DNA of 64,000 nt from Thermomonospora catenispora (GTDB lineage: Bacteria > Actinomycetota > Actinomycetes > Streptosporangiales > Streptosporangiaceae), in NCBI RefSeq assembly GCF_006363815.1, contig NZ_RRYT01000013.1, positions 47,178 to 111,177 of the forward strand. The letters run 5' to 3'. Made by a program: the position numbers and the translations under genes. Below the pieces are notes generated by a model. It made no database searches. It was not told the origin of the DNA and was given only the letters and a program-made list of their open reading frames with translations. Within the stretch, counting starts at the first letter, position 1. The number at the start of each line of letters is the position of its first letter. This document shows positions 59,685 through 64,000 of this stretch, piece after piece.

Positions 59685-60749
59685 TCAGGCGTCGGCCGTC
59701 GGGGCGGACGGCGCCTGACCGGGCAGCGGCCGAGGACCCTCCAGCTCGTTGAGGTCGTCCAGGACGATCTTGTCGTCCAGCGCGTTGGCCGGCGGCGGCA
59801 CCGTGGGCGCGGGCTCCGGCGCCGGAGCCAGGTCCGGCTTGGTCGGTGCGGGCTCGGCGGGCGCGGGCGGCGCGGCCACGGCGTGCTTGGGCGCCGGAGC
59901 CTGCTCCGACTCGGCGGGCGCCGGCTGCGCCGGCTGGGCGGCCTTGGCCGGCTGCGCCGGCTGAGCCGACGGAGCGGGCTTGGCGAGCTTGGCGGGCTGG
60001 GCGGCCTTGGCGGACTGCTTGCGCGAGCCGGCGGTCCGGCTCACCGCGTCGTCGACCATCTTCTCCAGCGGGCCCGCCTCGTTCTCGGCGCGCAGCAGGC
60101 CGGCCAGCGTCTCGTGGATCTCGGTGAGCCGCTGCAGCGCCTGGGTGTGCGTGCGGGTCAGCTTGTCCAGCCGCTGGGTGGCGTCCTCGTTGATCACGCT
60201 GGCCCGGCGCTCGGCCGTGGTCAGCGTGCGCTCGGCCTCCAGCCGGGCGGTGGAGACGGTCTGCTCGGCCTCGGCCTTGGCCGCCGCCAGGATGGCCTCG
60301 GCCTCCTGCTTGGCGGTGTTCAGCACCTGCCCGGCCTTCTCCTTGGCCTCGGCCACGTCCCGGGAGGCCGCCTCGCGGGCCTCGTCGATGATCCGCTGCG
60401 ACTCGGCCTCGGCGTCCTTGCGGATCTGCTCGCCCTGGGCCTCGGCCTCGGCCACCTTGTCGCGCGCCTCTTCCTCGGCCAGGTTGATGATCTGCCGGAG
60501 CCGCTCGCTCAGGTCGTCGCCGGTGGGCTTGCGGGCCTCGCGCAGCTCGGCCATCTCCCGCCGGGTCCGCTCGACGTCGTCGAGCGCGCGGGCCAGCCTG
60601 GCCTCCAGGTCGCGGATCTGGTTCTGGTACTTGGTCTTGAGATCGCGCAGGCGGTCCTCCACCTGACGGCGGTTGTAGCCGCGCATCACGATCTCGAACT
60701 CCTCGTCCTGCTGGAGGAGGTTCGGCAGGATTTCTGCTTCGTTGCTCAT
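59685..60749 (-). CDS. DivIVA-domain coiled-coil protein
   Basis: A 354-residue protein with a DivIVA-like N-terminus (EFEIVMRGYNRRQVEDRLRDLKTKYQNQI) followed by a long coiled coil to about residue 235 with Ala/Glu heptads, then a disordered Ala/Pro/Lys tail of repeated AKPA, QPAKA units. Such proteins mark cell poles or septa and organise growth in filamentous actinobacteria (DivIVA, Scy and FilP groups). Which group it belongs to cannot be told by eye. The ATG starts SNEAEIL. Confidence 0.85.
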   Translation of the reverse strand: MSNEAEILPNLLQQDEEFEIVMRGYNRRQVEDRLRDLKTKYQNQIRDLEARLARALDDVERTRREMAELREARKPTGDDLSERLRQIINLAEEEARDKVAEAEAQGEQIRKDAEAESQRIIDEAREAASRDVAEAKEKAGQVLNTAKQEAEAILAAAKAEAEQTVSTARLEAERTLTTAERRASVINEDATQRLDKLTRTHTQALQRLTEIHETLAGLLRAENEAGPLEKMVDDAVSRTAGSRKQSAKAAQPAKLAKPAPSAQPAQPAKAAQPAQPAPAESEQAPAPKHAVAAPPAPAEPAPTKPDLAPAPEPAPTVPPPANALDDKIVLDDLNELEGPRPLPGQAPSAPTADA

Positions 60750-61021
60750 GGGCCTAAGGGGGTCGTTGGCGGGGCATGCCCCGTCAAGGGGGTCGGAGTC
60801 GACGGTCGGCGGGCGGGGTGGAACCCGCTCGGGAACCTCTGTAGTAGCACACAGATGTCAAGAGTCGACTCTCGCCCCGACCGCCCCGCCTGCGCAACCG
60901 GAATGCCCGTTCTCGCTGCGATTTCTTCGTCTCGGAGCGTGACGGCCGGACGCCCGGTGCGGTCATGGGCGACAGGGGCTCGGGCGAGGAGGCGACGCGG
61001 CCCTTCCCTACGATCGCCGTC

Positions 61022-61564
61022 ATGAGTCAGATGAGCTACGTGGGGTCGCTGGGCTCCGACAAGCCGAACATCCACCCCCAGGCCTGGATCGCCCCCGGCG
61101 CGGTGGTCGTCGGCAAGGTGACGCTGGGCCGGTCCGCCAACGTCTGGTACGGGTCCGTGCTGCGCGGCGACGACGAGCAGATCATCGTCGGCGACGAGTG
61201 CAACATCCAGGACCTGTGCTGCCTGCACGCCGACCCCGGGATGCCGGCGATCCTGGAGGACCGCGTCAGCCTGGGGCACAAGGCGATGGTGCACGGCGCC
61301 CATGTGGAGACCGGCTCGCTGATCGGCATCGGCGCGATCGTGCTGAACGGCGCCCGGATCGGCGCGGGCACCCTGGTCGCGGCGGGCGCGCTGGTCCCGC
61401 CCGGCAAGCAGATCCCCTCCGGGGTGCTGGTCGCCGGCGTCCCCGGCAGGGTCGTGCGGGAGCTGAACGACGACGACCGCCTGGTGCTGGAGCACACCTG
61501 GCAGGTCTACGTCCGCAAGGCGGAGCATCACCGCACCTCCGCGTCCTGGGACTCCGCAGGCTGA
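61022..61564 (+). CDS. Gamma-class carbonic anhydrase-like protein (left-handed beta-helix)
   Basis: A 180-residue hexapeptide-repeat protein. The zinc ligands expected of gamma-carbonic anhydrases are present: His69 (CCLHAD), His86 (LGHKAM) and His91 (MVHGAH). The repeat pattern continues as GSLIGIGAIVLNGARIGAGTLVAAGALVPPGKQIPSG. The N-terminus IHPQAWIAPGAVVVGKV is typical. TACGAT ends 7 nt before the ATG, giving a leaderless arrangement. It hydrates CO2 in the cytoplasm, though some family members are inactive. Confidence 0.9.
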   Translation: MSQMSYVGSLGSDKPNIHPQAWIAPGAVVVGKVTLGRSANVWYGSVLRGDDEQIIVGDECNIQDLCCLHADPGMPAILEDRVSLGHKAMVHGAHVETGSLIGIGAIVLNGARIGAGTLVAAGALVPPGKQIPSGVLVAGVPGRVVRELNDDDRLVLEHTWQVYVRKAEHHRTSASWDSAG

Positions 61565-61690
61565 CCGTCGATCGGCCGGCGAGGGGACGGCGGCCGGGCG
61601 GCCGTCCCTTTCACGGCGCTGTGACCGGCGCCGGACACTCCGCGGTGATATGCGGCGGTGCCCGGGACGCGGCGGAACTACCATGACCAC

Positions 61691-64000
61691 GTGGTGTGGG
61701 GACCGGGATACGGGGCTCCGCCCCCGATGGGGCAGGGTCTGGCGGCACCTCCGATGGGGCAGGACCCGTTCACGGCGGCTGAGCGCGACACGAGATCGAT
61801 GGTGTCCGCCGGGTGGTGGCCGTCGGCGCCGCCGCAGCAGCGGCAGCATGCGATCGCGGGGCGCATGCTCGTGCTGCCCGACGGCACGTGGTGGGTGTTC
61901 GGGGCGTGGGCCCGCTGGTACCGGAGGCACCCGTCCGACGGCCAGTGGTACCTGTGCCCGCCGCCGCAGTCCCCCGCCACCCGCATGTCGGCGCGGCCCG
62001 CCCAGCACGCCGGGCGGCCCCCCGAGCTGCCGCCGCACGTGCTGCCCGCCGGGCCCGACTTCGCCTACCGGGCGCCCGCCCCGCTGCCGTTCGTGGGCCG
62101 CTCCCTCTCCTCCGACGTGACCGCGCGGATGCGGGCCACCATCGAGCAGGCCGCGGCGCTGCCCGCCGCCGACTACCCGCACTGGTGGTCGCTGTTCACC
62201 CAGGAGACTCCCGGCACGGTCGCGGTCACCTGGGGCGTGATGCTGTGGTGCGCGGTCGCCCCGGTCTTCGACTCCAAGCTCGACGCGCAGCTGCTGGAGC
62301 TGTGGTCGCCGTACCGGGTCAAGCCGCTGCCGACCGTGGACGGGCCGCGCTGGCTCACCCCGCCGCCGCTGGAGGCGGTGGTCGCCCTGTACTCCGAGCG
62401 CCTGCGCGCCGGGCGGGTGGACGCGGCGGTGTCGGTGCTGCGGACCATGTGGGCGACGGCCAGCGTGCTGCGCGACGACCCCAGGTTCCAGGCCCGCGCC
62501 GACGCGCTGATGGCGATCGTGGGCACCACGCTGGCCAACCCGCAGGTCGACTACGGCGCCCTCTCCTACGGCGACCAGGCCATCGTCCAGCAGTGGCTGA
62601 CCCGCTGCCCGCCGAACCTGGCGCCCGCGCTGCGCGCCGAGAGCTCCCCGGGCGACAACGTCCGGCACGCCTTCTACGAGCTGGCCGAGGCGGTCGTCCC
62701 CATCGCCGGGGACCCCGCCGATCCCGGCTACATCGAGCCGCGGCTGGTGGCCGCCGCGCTGATCGCCGCCGACCTGGCCAAGGTGCGGCAGGACGTCGCG
62801 GGCAGGGTCGTGCCGTGGCTGGACCCGGAGATCCGCTACACCATCCAGGCCGTGCAGACCCAGCCGGGGCACCCGCTGCGCCGCCTGTGGCCGCAGAACG
62901 CCCGGCTGCCCGAGCCGCTGCACGGCAACCTCAAGGGCGCCTCCTCCGACGGCGCCGAGCCGCTGCTGGCCGCCGCCTACGCCGCCGACCTGGCCTGGTG
63001 CCGGCTGGCGGGCATCCCCGCCCGGCCCCGCGGATTCCCGGTGCCCACCGCGATCCTGGCCGAGATCATCGGCACCACGCGGGCGCGCGCCGCGAGCACG
63101 GCCGCCCCGATGACCCCGCCGCCGGGGGCGGCGCCGTCGCTGCAGACCCCGGGCCAGCCGGGGCTGCCCGCCCCCGGGTTCCCCGGGGCCGCCCCGGGAG
63201 GCGTCGTCGCCCCCGGCGGCTCCGCGGCCCCCGGCGGCTCCGGGCACCAGCCCGACCCGGGCCACCCGTTCGTGCAGGCCCCCGCCCAGCCGGAGCCCGC
63301 CCCCGAGCCGCCCGCCGCCTCTCCCGCCGGCCCGGGCCCGGCGGACGCGGGACAGGCGTTCGGATCGCCGGGCGTTCCCGGCGCCGCCGCCCCGGCGCAG
63401 CCGTTCGGTCCCGGCGGCGCGCCCGGCGGTCCCGGGCAGATCGCCCCGCCGGATCCGCTGCCGGGCACCGAGAACGGCGAGGAGGAGCAGGGCGACGGGT
63501 TCGTCGTCCCCTACACCCAGCTGGGCTTCGCGCCCTCCACTCCCCCGCAGCAGCAGCAGTGGGAGCAGCAGGCGCAGCAGCAGAACCAGGCCCCGCCGCC
63601 CCCGCCCGCCGACCAGGGGTTCCAGCAGCCCGGACAGCCGGGCGGAGCGCCCGTGGGGGCGCCCGGCCCGCAGCCGGGCATGCCCGCGCCCGGCCCGCAG
63701 CCGGGACCGGACGCTCCCGCCGCCTCGCCCATGGCGGCGCCCGGGCCGCAGCCCGAGGCGCCGGGCGGCCCGGTGAACGTCCCGCCGAACGCCGACCCCC
63801 TGGCCACCAGGGTCGAGGACGGAGGGGGAGCGGCTCCCGCGGGAGCGGCCGCCGCGCAACCGCCGCGCACCAAGATCCTGCGGCCGGAGGACATCGCCGA
63901 CGCCGAGGCCGCCGAGTCCCCGCCGGCGGCGCCCGACTCCGGCGAGGTCGGCTCGGGGACCCGGATCATGTCCGAGACGATGATCGGGGACTTCGAGTTC
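61691..64000 (+). CDS. Large Pro/Gln-rich protein of unknown function (3' end outside the window)
   Basis: An open frame of 770 codons with no stop before the window ends. Residues 1-40 are Gly/Pro-rich. About 60-95 form a small Trp-rich module (LVLPDGTWWVFGAWARWYRRHPSDGQWYLCPPP). About 140-470 look like a globular helical domain (YPHWWSLFTQETPGTVAVTWGVMLWCAVAPVFDSKLDAQLLELWSPYRVK). From about 480 the sequence is a long Pro/Gly/Ala/Gln-rich stretch with repeats such as APGPQPG, ending in acidic sequence. No signal peptide or membrane helix is seen. GTG is chosen because TACCAT ends 6 nt upstream (leaderless). Function unknown. Confidence 0.75.
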   Translation, partial: MVWGPGYGAPPPMGQGLAAPPMGQDPFTAAERDTRSMVSAGWWPSAPPQQRQHAIAGRMLVLPDGTWWVFGAWARWYRRHPSDGQWYLCPPPQSPATRMSARPAQHAGRPPELPPHVLPAGPDFAYRAPAPLPFVGRSLSSDVTARMRATIEQAAALPAADYPHWWSLFTQETPGTVAVTWGVMLWCAVAPVFDSKLDAQLLELWSPYRVKPLPTVDGPRWLTPPPLEAVVALYSERLRAGRVDAAVSVLRTMWATASVLRDDPRFQARADALMAIVGTTLANPQVDYGALSYGDQAIVQQWLTRCPPNLAPALRAESSPGDNVRHAFYELAEAVVPIAGDPADPGYIEPRLVAAALIAADLAKVRQDVAGRVVPWLDPEIRYTIQAVQTQPGHPLRRLWPQNARLPEPLHGNLKGASSDGAEPLLAAAYAADLAWCRLAGIPARPRGFPVPTAILAEIIGTTRARAASTAAPMTPPPGAAPSLQTPGQPGLPAPGFPGAAPGGVVAPGGSAAPGGSGHQPDPGHPFVQAPAQPEPAPEPPAASPAGPGPADAGQAFGSPGVPGAAAPAQPFGPGGAPGGPGQIAPPDPLPGTENGEEEQGDGFVVPYTQLGFAPSTPPQQQQWEQQAQQQNQAPPPPPADQGFQQPGQPGGAPVGAPGPQPGMPAPGPQPGPDAPAASPMAAPGPQPEAPGGPVNVPPNADPLATRVEDGGGAAPAGAAAAQPPRTKILRPEDIADAEAAESPPAAPDSGEVGSGTRIMSETMIGDFEF

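Noticed and set aside
1..64000. CRISPR arrays, insertion sequences, integrases or phage genes
   Set aside because: No spaced direct repeats, transposase or integrase motifs were seen in reading the window on both strands.

Overview
The window is chromosomal DNA from a high-GC actinomycete. The mce/yrbE operon, the DUF574-type S-adenosylmethionine methyltransferase, the SCO5389 and DUF6939 families, a TPR-type XRE regulator, a DivIVA-like coiled-coil protein and many leaderless genes together suggest a Streptosporangiales or Thermomonosporaceae-like organism (for example Actinomadura or Thermomonospora). This placement is inferred from gene families, not from a marker gene. Almost all genes have strongly GC-rich third codon positions. 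The exceptions are a NYN-domain gene with its AT-richer upstream DNA (about 10.5-12.1 kb), the gene-poor stretch at 47.7-48.0 kb, and parts of 45-46.7 kb.

Layout. At 0-2.1 kb is the start of an mce lipid-transport operon on the minus strand (yrbEA, yrbEB, first mce gene cut by the window edge), with a clear promoter and overlapping palindrome near 2.2 kb. At 2.7-4.7 kb are a cold-shock protein and a DEAD-box RNA helicase. From 4.8 to 10.2 kb come a glutaryl-CoA-dehydrogenase-like enzyme, a PspC protein, an MFS exporter, a minimal zincin and a membrane metallophosphoesterase, followed by tRNA-Glu. From 10.7 to 19.7 kb come the NYN-LOTUS protein, a DUF1801 protein, the methyltransferase, a GT4 glycosyltransferase, a VanX-like dipeptidase, a BBE-type flavoenzyme, a CBS-BON protein and a universal stress protein. 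From 19.9 to 32 kb are mostly stand-alone genes: membrane and secreted proteins, a carboxylesterase, a YbaB protein, an SCP2 protein plus alpha/beta hydrolase pair, an EF-hand protein, a TauE exporter and a metallo-beta-lactamase-fold protein, with a decayed DUF4184 gene among them.

From 32.2 to 34.6 kb is an ABC permease-ATPase-TetR operon. From 36.0 to 42.0 kb is a complete cydABDC operon for cytochrome bd oxidase and its assembly transporter; three copies of a GGGCGAAGG element lie upstream. From 42.1 to 46.1 kb are DUF6939, an aminoglycoside phosphotransferase-fold kinase, an XRE/TPR regulator and small unknown proteins, then a featureless, possibly decayed stretch and tRNA-Lys. A secreted NlpC/P60 hydrolase has a long structured leader. 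A perfect Zur-type box sits in the promoter of an SCO5389-family gene. From 49.1 to 50.7 kb is a translationally coupled nucleotidyltransferase-BON-phosphoesterase trio.

From 50.7 to 64 kb are topoisomerase IB, two short-chain dehydrogenases, an enoyl-CoA hydratase, an OmpR-type two-component system with three tandem 11-bp repeats in front, a DUF2236 protein, ArfB, peptide deformylase, a DivIVA-like protein, a gamma-carbonic anhydrase and a large unknown Pro-rich protein that runs off the end. The most notable non-coding signals are a 12-nt sequence in the cold-shock leader that is perfectly complementary to its own Shine-Dalgarno region, the mce promoter-operator, the Zur box, and several operator-like palindromes. 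No CRISPR array, insertion sequence, phage or biosynthetic cluster was found.
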